Shown piece by piece: positions 1 to 4,915 of a stretch of DNA of 6,048 nucleotides. Under the pieces are notes generated by a model. That model was not told the origin of the DNA. It did no database searches and saw only the letters and a list, made by a program, of their open reading frames with translations. The stretch is from CAG-791 sp045113775 (lineage in GTDB: Bacteria > Bacillota > Clostridia > Lachnospirales > Lachnospiraceae), in the NCBI GenBank assembly GCA_045113775.1, contig JBGUJH010000075.1, forward strand, positions 1 through 6,048, in the 5' to 3' direction. Each line of letters starts with the position of its first letter. The first letter of the stretch is position 1. A program made the position numbers and the translations under genes.

Positions 1-1
1 T

Positions 2-322
2 CATATAAGGCAATATAAGGTCGATGGGGAAGTCATAGATAAAAATGCAGACACACTGCGTTGTGATTATTTACTCTTAAATGACGCAGAGAAACGATCA
101 TATTATATCGAGTTGAAAGGATCGGACATTGAGAGAGCGATTAAACAAATAGAAACAAGCATTGCTTTGTTTCACGGCGCTTTGAATGGATATAAGATCT
201 ACAAAAGAATCATTTATCACTCTCGAACGACAGATGTGAGGGGAAGTGCTGTCCAGCGATGGAAAGCAAAGAATCCGGAAGCAGTAATTAAACAAAGGTC
301 ATTTTCAGAGGCAATATCATAA
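2..322 (+). CDS. Putative PD-(D/E)XK-type nuclease, 3' part only
   Basis: The frame is open from the left edge and ends at the TAA at 320-322, giving 106 C-terminal residues; the start lies outside the window. What is seen is a CDYLLL strand with Asp22, followed after a short turn by YIELKG with Glu37 and Lys39, then a helix (DIERAIKQIETSI). This D...ExK spacing, with hydrophobic strands around it and an amphipathic helix after it, is the core signature of the PD-(D/E)XK nuclease fold, in which these residues bind the metal ion and activate water. The rest (about residues 60-106) has alternating strand and helix character and a basic end. The substrate cannot be told. It could be a defence, restriction or repair nuclease, or a catalytically dead member of the fold. 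Its stop codon overlaps the terminator stem, so it is the last gene of its transcript. The TTG at 113 lies inside the catalytic motif and is not a credible start. Confidence 0.6.
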   Translation, partial: HIRQYKVDGEVIDKNADTLRCDYLLLNDAEKRSYYIELKGSDIERAIKQIETSIALFHGALNGYKIYKRIIYHSRTTDVRGSAVQRWKAKNPEAVIKQRSFSEAIS

Positions 323-365
323 AGGAGTAGGCATTGTGTGGTTATACAGTGCCTACTCCTTTTTT
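321..365 (+). terminator. Rho-independent terminator of the nuclease-like gene
   Basis: Bases 321-333 are perfectly complementary to 350-362 (13 bp). After a T-G wobble the pairing continues 335-339 with 344-348 (one more wobble), leaving a four-base loop at 340-343. A run of T covers 361-365. The stem begins on the last bases of the upstream stop codon. The strand is set by the T-tract; the opposite side has none. Confidence 0.9.
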
Positions 366-389
366 GGTGAAAACAATCCGACGCAAAGA

Positions 390-418
390 TTGACATGCAC
401 AGGAATGAGTTATATAAT
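390..418 (+). promoter_or_regulatory. Consensus sigma-A promoter
   Basis: A perfect TTGACA (390-395) and a perfect TATAAT (413-418) are separated by exactly 17 bases. Transcription would start near 425, giving a leader of about 33 bases before the ATG at 458. With a strong terminator just upstream, this defines an independent transcription unit for the membrane protein gene. No operator-like repeat overlaps it, so expression may be constitutive. Confidence 0.88.
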
Positions 419-440
419 TATTATTAATAAAAATATAAGA

Positions 441-457
441 CTTAACGAGGGCTTAAG
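441..457 (+). promoter_or_regulatory. Ribosome binding site in the loop of a short hairpin
   Basis: GAGGG at 447-451 sits six bases before the ATG at 458 and supports that start. CTTAA (441-445) and TTAAG (453-457) flank it as a 5-bp inverted repeat, so the binding site would lie in a seven-base loop. The stem is AT-rich and weak, so this may be chance. Confidence 0.5.
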
Positions 458-1126
458 ATGGATAAGCATATTCAGATCTTTATTTCAATCGGGATAGGAG
501 TGTTGGTGGGGGTGATTTCCCACATTATCAACGAGGGAAAGGCTCCTGCATTATTCGTAAAGATCTTTGGCGAATGGAAGCCTAGAACGGTTGCAGCGAT
601 CTCAAGAATTATCGAAGGAATCATTGTAGGCCTCGTTGTAGGGCTAATACTTCTATGCTGCAAGAGTTGCTCGGAGAAACTGGGGCCAGGCGCAACACCA
701 CAACCTTCAAATACTCCACCTTCAACAGTGAGCCCAGAACCTTCTCCAACCCCTGAACCGACCCCAAATAATAAACCGGTTCCTGGAACTACTGTTTCCG
801 AGACACCTTGCGAAGCTGATCTTCTGGCAGTAAACCAGAATGACAGCTATCCCAATGACATAGTGCTTCCCAAGAGTCGTTCCTATCTGCCGGAATACTG
901 TACGAAATATGTTAAATCAGGCAGGGGCGATAGCATCTATTTATATTGGTCCCCGAAAGGTGGGGATACACTAAGGAACCACTATGTATATGAAAAAACA
1001 CCAGTGACAGTACTTGCAGAAGAAGGAAACTATTCTTGTATCATATTTCTGAAAAAAGAGGATATTCCAATTTCGGGTTGGGTTAACTCAAAATATCTTG
1101 TTGATGACTATGATGAGGCATCTTAA
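458..1126 (+). CDS. Two-helix membrane protein with Pro-rich stalk and SH3-like domain
   Basis: The protein has 222 residues, with the start set by GAGGG six bases upstream and a consensus promoter. Residues 5-24 and 48-68 are hydrophobic and make a likely membrane hairpin; the intervening segment (residues 25-47) is short. The second helix ends in Cys67, Cys68 and Cys71. Residues 76-117 form a low-complexity stalk rich in Pro, Thr, Ser and Glu. The C-terminal part (about 118-222) includes residues 158-215, whose pattern (xYLYxSP..., PVTVLAEEGNYSCI, SGWVNSKYLV) matches bacterial SH3-like domains, which often bind cell-wall peptides or act in sensing. Cys118 and Cys148 could form an extracytoplasmic disulfide. 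A role in cell-envelope binding or sensing is inference; no enzymatic motif is seen. It is monocistronic, between two terminators. I do not recognise a named family. Confidence 0.8.
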   Translation: MDKHIQIFISIGIGVLVGVISHIINEGKAPALFVKIFGEWKPRTVAAISRIIEGIIVGLVVGLILLCCKSCSEKLGPGATPQPSNTPPSTVSPEPSPTPEPTPNNKPVPGTTVSETPCEADLLAVNQNDSYPNDIVLPKSRSYLPEYCTKYVKSGRGDSIYLYWSPKGGDTLRNHYVYEKTPVTVLAEEGNYSCIIFLKKEDIPISGWVNSKYLVDDYDEAS

Positions 1127-1156
1127 CTGATATCACTTTGACTTTAATAAGAGCAT

Positions 1157-1185
1157 AACCTGACGGTTTATTACCGTCAGGTTTT
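1157..1185 (+). terminator. Rho-independent terminator of the membrane protein gene
   Basis: Bases 1157-1167 pair perfectly with 1173-1183 (11 bp) around a five-base loop, followed by a short T-run interrupted by C. It lies 30 bases after the stop codon of the gene upstream. The T-tract is modest, so some read-through is likely. Confidence 0.82.
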
Positions 1186-1287
1186 CTCTAAGGTTGAACA
1201 CTTAGGGAAACAAGATTAAAGAAAAAGTGCTCAATATAGTTTGCTGTTTATGAAGCTTCTTTTAGATAAGATATAAAGATTTAACGG

Positions 1288-1326
1288 AACTTCACATGGT
1301 AGAGCGATGCCGTGTGAAGTTTTTTT
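1288..1326 (+). terminator. Second, strong Rho-independent terminator without an obvious gene
   Basis: Bases 1288-1299 pair with 1310-1321 (12 bp, one T-G wobble) around a ten-base loop, followed by seven T (1320-1326). The T-tract places it on the + strand. No coding region ends at it. It is either a back-up for the leaky terminator at 1157-1185 or the end of a small RNA starting after about 1185. Confidence 0.85.
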
Positions 1327-1417
1327 ATGCAGTAAAGGATATGCACTTCAGAACCTTTCAGTAGTCTGATTCGTTTCCTTGCCAGCATTATACCATTTTG
1401 CCGTGGTCCGCCTCTTC

Positions 1418-1448
1418 CCATTCATTAACTAACAAAAATGAATGGAGG
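1418..1448 (+). promoter_or_regulatory. Hairpin overlapping the ribosome binding site of the sigma-like gene
   Basis: Bases 1418-1426 are perfectly complementary to 1437-1445 (9 bp) around a ten-base loop. The 3' arm takes in the first two G of the GGAGG binding site (1444-1448) and the upstream ATG at 1438. A further CCTC/GAGG pairing (1411-1414 with 1445-1448) could mask the whole binding site. This arrangement would lower translation of the sigma-like protein unless the hairpin is opened. The effect is inferred from base pairing only. Confidence 0.5.
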
Positions 1449-1455
1449 AAGCAAT

Positions 1456-1914
1456 ATGTCACGGCGAAAAACAAAGCCGGAAGAAATCATAGACAGAGAG
1501 CACTATTTTAACCGATACCTTGCAAAGGAAGCGTTACATGAACACATAGAACAAAACAAGTATGAATCGATGAATTCCTCTCTTGAGCAAATGTTGGAGA
1601 AAGACAATAATTCCAACGTGCGCCGAAAGATTCTCTTACATGCAACAAATGGGAACGGAGAAGAATTCGAAGAATACTTGTCAAGGCACTCCCTTGAAAA
1701 CTGGCTTGACTGTATCAGTGATGTCCAACTTCACAAAGCGCTTAAACAGCTTACGAAAAAACAGCAGGCCATATTATACTATCGCTATTTTTATCAGCTT
1801 TCTCAGCGTGAGACTGCAGAAATATTACAATGTACCCAGCAACTTGTGTCCAAGCAAGAATACAGTGCTAAAAGAAAGATAAAAAAACTGTTAAAAAGAG
1901 GTTGTGAAAAATGA
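1456..1914 (+). CDS. Sigma-70 region 4-like regulator (mobile-element type)
   Basis: The start is taken at the ATG at 1456 because GGAGG (1444-1448) lies seven bases upstream; the in-frame ATG at 1438 lies before that site. This gives 152 residues. Residues 1-90 are charged and mostly helical and match no domain I recognise. Residues 91-148 look like sigma-70 region 4: LxxALKQLTKKQQAILYYRYF is the region 4.1 helix, and QLSQRETAEILQCTQQLVSKQEYSAKRKIKKLL is the region 4.2 helix-turn-helix that reads the -35 element. Region 2, which binds the -10 element, is absent, so it is unlikely to be a stand-alone sigma factor. Short proteins of this build are typical of Tn916-like conjugative elements (compare Orf7), where they control transfer or recombination genes. 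A similar role for the downstream recombinase operon is inference. The gene is AT-rich (23% GC in its last 60-base line) compared with the operon that follows. Confidence 0.8.
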   Translation: MSRRKTKPEEIIDREHYFNRYLAKEALHEHIEQNKYESMNSSLEQMLEKDNNSNVRRKILLHATNGNGEEFEEYLSRHSLENWLDCISDVQLHKALKQLTKKQQAILYYRYFYQLSQRETAEILQCTQQLVSKQEYSAKRKIKKLLKRGCEK

Positions 1915-1963
1915 TATTTTTATCCCATTCCTATATGAGAGCGTTTGTTCTCGTCAATGCTCC

Positions 1964-1992
1964 TTGACAAGTGCACAGCCGGCAGCTAAATA
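1964..1992 (+). promoter_or_regulatory. Possible promoter for the structured leader
   Basis: A perfect TTGACA at 1964-1969 is followed after 17 bases by TAAATA at 1987-1992, which matches only three of six -10 positions. If used, transcription would begin near 2000, producing a leader of about 350 bases before the small ORF at 2348. The weak -10 could mean that an activator or an alternative sigma-like factor is needed, but it may also be a chance match. Confidence 0.3.
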
Positions 1993-2331
1993 ACATCAGC
2001 AGAGGAACGAGCGATCCGGTAGGTACGCCAAGACCACCTGTGCGGAAAATGATATCCGCATCAAATGAACGGCAACAAGGTGATGAGCGGTTCAACCCAA
2101 CCAAAAGCAGCTTTGGCAGGCTGTTTCGCCATGACTTCTCTGCCTATAATGGTACCCCTGTCCAAACGGACAGCTCGGAGAGATCCTCGGAGGGGTGAAA
2201 GTCCCGGAGTGTGGCGCCAGCCACAGTTTAGCCAGCCGCCCAAGCCTGGGGGAGTAGTGTCGAATACAGGCAAGCAAAATCTCAATAACGGAAACTGGGC
2301 CGTTCTATCTCAACAGATAGAGCGGCCCTTT
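1971..2331 (+). ncRNA. Unassigned structured region: possible ncRNA or long 5' leader
   Basis: No ORF here has a ribosome binding site, yet stems are dense: 2041-2046 with 2055-2060; CCAAA/TTTGG at 2101-2105 with 2112-2116; 2159-2163 with 2168-2172 (AAAC loop included between), enclosed by 2154-2158 pairing with 2192-2196; 2210-2215 with 2220-2225 (GCCA loop); and the long stem at 2297-2328. Longer pairings are also possible: 1973-1978 with 2038-2043, and 2035-2039 with 2078-2082. GC rises sharply here (63% in 2161-2220). The GGGGTGAAAGTCCC hairpin (2192-2205) recalls hairpins in group II introns, but no domain V or reverse transcriptase is present. An ORF-less HEARO-like RNA is another thought, untested. 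Its position directly before the recombinase operon also fits a regulatory leader. Strand and limits are inferred. Confidence 0.45.
2297..2331 (+). terminator. Strong hairpin before the small ORF: attenuator-like
   Basis: Bases 2297-2310 pair with 2315-2328 over 14 bp (one T-G wobble, six G-C pairs at the base) around the four-base loop CAAC. Only three T follow (2329-2331), so it is a weak intrinsic terminator as it stands. Because it lies 16 bases before the ATG of the first gene of the recombinase operon, it may act as an attenuator or as an RNA-stabilising 5' stem. Confidence 0.55.
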
Positions 2332-2347
2332 GCAAGCGGGGTAAAAA

Positions 2348-2491
2348 ATGAATACACGAATCGACTACTGCGGAGTGATCACGCTGCTCCGTGCACTTCT
2401 TTCCAGTGAAGCATTCACCCGCCAGGAGATTGAAAAAATCGCAAGGCGTATTGCCGCGGAAAGCGGAGCAGACCTGATTATTTCTCTCTGA
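2348..2491 (+). CDS. Small helical protein, 47 aa, first gene of recombinase operon
   Basis: An ATG at 2348 follows GGGG (2338-2341) by six bases, and the frame ends at the TGA at 2489-2491. The 47 residues read as two amphipathic helices: YCGVITLLRALLSSEAF, then TRQEIEKIARRIAAESGA, ending DLIISL. The arrangement (leucine-rich helix, short turn with a Phe-Thr, acidic-basic helix) resembles SHOCT-like short modules, which are found at protein ends or as tiny free proteins in mobile elements. It is 73 bases upstream of the first recombinase gene and on the same strand, so it is probably co-transcribed. A role as a recombination directionality factor or regulator is possible but nothing in the sequence proves it; it has no obvious DNA-binding helix-turn-helix. 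The real-gene call rests on the binding site, the coherent protein and the position. Confidence 0.6.
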   Translation: MNTRIDYCGVITLLRALLSSEAFTRQEIEKIARRIAAESGADLIISL

Positions 2492-2551
2492 TTTTCCGCA
2501 TCTTTTTATAGCTATTTCAAGGGAACTGTGGTATTGTGTGTTGCTGCGAAG

Positions 2552-2557
2552 AGGAGG
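2552..2557 (+). promoter_or_regulatory. Ribosome binding site that fixes the first recombinase start
   Basis: AGGAGG ends seven bases before the ATG at 2565. This makes 2565 the start rather than the in-frame TTG at 2538, which lies upstream of the site. Confidence 0.88.
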
Positions 2558-2564
2558 TGGAACC

Positions 2565-4163
2565 ATGGAGAAAATGCTGAAGAACGACGGTAACCTGGCC
2601 GTCCAGCCGGGAGAGCGCCGTGTCATTACCATTGCGGCCAACGATAAGTCGGAGACCATCACACTCCGGGTTGCCGCCTATGCCCGCGTCAGCACGAAAT
2701 CAGACGAGCAGCGCAATTCTTATGCCGCGCAGAACAGATACTATACAGACCTGATCTCCGCCCACGAGGGCTGGAAACTGGTCGATTTGTACGCGGACGA
2801 GGGAATCACCGGAACATCCGCAGAGAAACGCAACGATTTCCAGCGCATGATGGCTGACTGCCGCCGAGGATTGATTGACCGCATTTTGGTGAAGTCCGTC
2901 TCTCGCTTCGCACGGAATACCAAAGACTGCCTGGAAGCCATCCGAGAGCTGAAATCCATCGGTGTCAGCGTGTACTTTGAAGAACAGCGGATCGACACCG
3001 CTATTATGTCCAGCGAGATGATCACAGCGGTTATGGCCTCTCTCGCCCAGAAGGAAAGCGAATCCATCGGCGGGAATATGCGGTGGAGCTATCAGAAACG
3101 CATGGAGCGCGGCGAGTTCAACACCTGCAAAGCCCCCTACGGTTTCCGATTGATTAATGGCGAGTTGGTCATCGAGGAGTCAGAGGCTGAAGTCATCCGT
3201 AGGATTTTCAGCAACTACCTTTCGGGAATGAACAGAGAAGAAATTGCGGCGGAACTTTGCAATGAGAATACACCAACCAGGGCGGATGTACCTGAATGGA
3301 AAGGCTCAACAGTATATTATATCCTCTCAAATGAGAGATACGGCGGGAATGCATTGCTGGCGAAGTTTATGACGACAGATTCCTTCCCGCGCAAGAAAAC
3401 ATTAAATCACGGCGAAAAGCCGAAATACTATGTGGAGGGGAGCAATCCTGCGATCATAGACCCGGAGACCTTCGGAAAAGCCCAGGCGCTTTCAGAGCGC
3501 AGACGGGTTTTACGGCAGCGCTCTCATATAGGGCAGCCTCTTCACAAGAGAATCATATGCGGTTGCTGCGGCGCACACTACAGGCGCAGGCAGCCGCGAG
3601 ATACGGAGTATTGGGTATGCAACAGTCGGTATGAAAACAGCACTGCCTGCGATATGCCTCCCATAGCAACGAAGGCAATCGAAGCAGCTTTCTGCCGGCT
3701 TTATAATAAACTCAAGCATCAAGGCGAACCGATCCTGTCTCAAATGATTGCTACCCATCTGGAAATCAAGAGCCGCAGGATGCTGTGGAGCCCTGATGTG
3801 ATCGAACTGAACAAAAAAATAGCGGATCTGATGAATCAGAATCAACTCTTGGCCATGCTGAAACAGCAGGGACTGGTTGATTCTGATTTATTTATATCCC
3901 GCGGCAACGCCATCGCAGAGCAGCTCCGCAAAGCAAAACTGGAGAAAAGCAGCATCCTGGAGGCTGAGGGCGATCAGACGGTTCAACAGACACAGGACAT
4001 TCTTGATGCGCTGACCGAAGGACCGATGTATATAGAGGCGTTCAATAGTGAACTGTTTCAAGAGTTCGTAAATCAAATCATTGTTGAGGATGGCGAACAT
4101 ATTGCCTTCCAGTTGAAAAACGGACTGAGGCTCAGAGAAACCGTGGAGAGGATGAAACGGTAA
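2565..4163 (+). CDS. Large serine recombinase (integrase), first of the set
   Basis: The protein has 532 residues, normal for large serine recombinases, which cut and rejoin DNA at attachment sites through a serine-DNA intermediate. The N-terminal resolvase domain spans about 35-185: AAYARVST carries the nucleophile Ser43 with Arg41 next to it, YADEGITGTSAEKR follows, and SVSRFARN holds the active-site Arg114 and Arg117. The Recombinase domain starts at PYGF (191) and runs to about 275, ending in the typical NERYGG. A zinc ribbon follows with Cys332, Cys335, Cys352 and Cys362. Residues about 405-470 look like the coiled coil used for synapsis control, and the C-terminal strands (FVNQIIVEDGEHIAFQLKNGL) are typical. 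All key residues are present, so it should be active. The TAA stop overlaps the next start as TAATG, indicating translational coupling. Whether it integrates alone or only with its partners is not known from sequence. Confidence 0.95.
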   Translation: MEKMLKNDGNLAVQPGERRVITIAANDKSETITLRVAAYARVSTKSDEQRNSYAAQNRYYTDLISAHEGWKLVDLYADEGITGTSAEKRNDFQRMMADCRRGLIDRILVKSVSRFARNTKDCLEAIRELKSIGVSVYFEEQRIDTAIMSSEMITAVMASLAQKESESIGGNMRWSYQKRMERGEFNTCKAPYGFRLINGELVIEESEAEVIRRIFSNYLSGMNREEIAAELCNENTPTRADVPEWKGSTVYYILSNERYGGNALLAKFMTTDSFPRKKTLNHGEKPKYYVEGSNPAIIDPETFGKAQALSERRRVLRQRSHIGQPLHKRIICGCCGAHYRRRQPRDTEYWVCNSRYENSTACDMPPIATKAIEAAFCRLYNKLKHQGEPILSQMIATHLEIKSRRMLWSPDVIELNKKIADLMNQNQLLAMLKQQGLVDSDLFISRGNAIAEQLRKAKLEKSSILEAEGDQTVQQTQDILDALTEGPMYIEAFNSELFQEFVNQIIVEDGEHIAFQLKNGLRLRETVERMKR

Positions 4164-4915
4164 TGGAAAACCGGAAGCTGCCCTTCGGGTATGAACTGCA
4201 TAACGGAGCAATCCGAACTAATATCAAAGAGTCAGACTGTGTACGATGGATCTTCCTGACGTATCTTGAGGGGGCCTCCCTCAGCGAGATTGCCAAAGAA
4301 TTAAATCTCAAAGGGGGAACGCGGTACAACAAAACTGCAGACTGGAATAAAAACATGATCGACCGCATTCTTCAGGATCAGAGGTACTGCGGTGACAGCC
4401 TGTACCCGGAGATCATATCCAGTAAAATCTCCCAAAACGTGCAGCGACAACGAGAGGCTCGCAGCCACGCAAAGAGGCAATCGCCTGCGCAACGAATGAT
4501 CCGAATCTTAGGCGGCGGCAGGGTGAGCAAACCTGTGGAAGCCGGTGTGTTAGCTACCATGAATTATCTGATACAGAATCCCGACGTTATCCAGTGCTCG
4601 GAGCCTGCCGCCCCGGATCACACGCAGCGATTTCGCGCTCAAAGAGAGCTGGACATGGTAATGGATCAGCAACCCATCGACGAGGATCGTGCGGCTGCGC
4701 TGGTCAAAAGAATAGCCGAGTCGGAATATGACCTGATCGAAAACAATGAATATGAAACTGAACGTTTGCGGCGGCTCTTCCGCAGCATAGACCCGATGGA
4801 AGAGCTTTCCGCTGACCTGTTGCAGGAAACAGTTGCGGAAATCAGCGTTGAGATAAAGGCCATTCAGCTGACTCTGAAAAACCATCAAATCATAGAAGTG
4901 AGTGATCAATTGTGA
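4163..4915 (+). CDS. Recombinase-domain protein lacking the catalytic domain
   Basis: The protein has 250 residues and starts at the ATG overlapping the previous stop (TAATG), with a GAGAGG site at 4146-4151. It begins directly at PFGYEL, the opening of the Recombinase DNA-binding domain (residues 7 to about 85, with WIFLTYLEGASLSEIAKEL and ILQDQRYCGDSLY), and aligns by eye with the same domain in both flanking recombinases. The resolvase domain with its Ser and Arg residues is missing, and no CxxC zinc ribbon is present. The C-terminal part (about 160-250) keeps helices and the strand pattern of a recombinase tail (LLQETVAEISVEIKAIQLTLKNHQ). The clean start, intact frame and coupled overlaps on both sides argue against a decayed gene. 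I infer a DNA-binding accessory subunit that helps its catalytic neighbours choose or pair sites, or that controls direction. A partial recombinase left by an ancient deletion is the alternative. Confidence 0.85.
   Translation: MENRKLPFGYELHNGAIRTNIKESDCVRWIFLTYLEGASLSEIAKELNLKGGTRYNKTADWNKNMIDRILQDQRYCGDSLYPEIISSKISQNVQRQREARSHAKRQSPAQRMIRILGGGRVSKPVEAGVLATMNYLIQNPDVIQCSEPAAPDHTQRFRAQRELDMVMDQQPIDEDRAAALVKRIAESEYDLIENNEYETERLRRLFRSIDPMEELSADLLQETVAEISVEIKAIQLTLKNHQIIEVSDQL

Larger units (their letters stand above)
1127..1455. other. Gene-free interval with two terminators and a translational leader
   Basis: This stretch has no ORF with a ribosome binding site on either strand. It holds the terminator of the membrane protein gene (1157-1185), a second stronger terminator (1288-1326), and the leader of the sigma-like gene with an inverted repeat at 1418-1445. 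About 100 bases between the two terminators (1186-1287) have no assigned role. A short transcript ending at 1326 is possible, but I see no convincing promoter for it. Confidence 0.5.

Noticed and set aside
1250..1276. 8-codon leader peptide (ATG at 1250) before the terminator at 1288
   Set aside because: No ribosome binding site precedes it and no run of regulatory codons or alternative stem is apparent.
1438..1455. Earlier ATG at 1438 as start of the sigma-like gene
   Set aside because: It lies upstream of the GGAGG site, which is correctly spaced for the ATG at 1456, and is within the hairpin arm.
1583..1882. 99-codon + frame inside the sigma-like gene
   Set aside because: It is an out-of-frame shadow without a binding site; the main frame shows a clear region 4 helix-turn-helix.
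2160..2260. Cobalamin riboswitch or RNase P RNA
   Set aside because: GGTGAAA and nearby C-rich parts are superficially similar, but the other conserved boxes of either RNA are missing and the downstream genes are unrelated to cobalamin.
1971..2331. Group II intron
   Set aside because: Only a GTGAAAG-type hairpin is suggestive; there is no domain V signature, no canonical GTGCG 5' end and no reverse transcriptase gene nearby.
1971..2409. Overlapping + strand open frames from GTG 1971 (75 aa) and from 2065 (114 aa), and minus-strand frames at 2061-2285
   Set aside because: None has a ribosome binding site, they overlap each other and the stems, the second runs into the small ORF at 2348 in another frame, and their composition is not protein-like.
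2509..2537. Promoter directly before the first recombinase (TATTGT at 2532-2537)
   Set aside because: No -35-like hexamer occurs 16-18 bases upstream, so the recombinase is more simply read from upstream of the small ORF.
2538..2564. TTG at 2538 as start of the first recombinase
   Set aside because: AGGAGG at 2552-2557 is seven bases before the ATG at 2565, and the nine extra codons would include the binding site itself.
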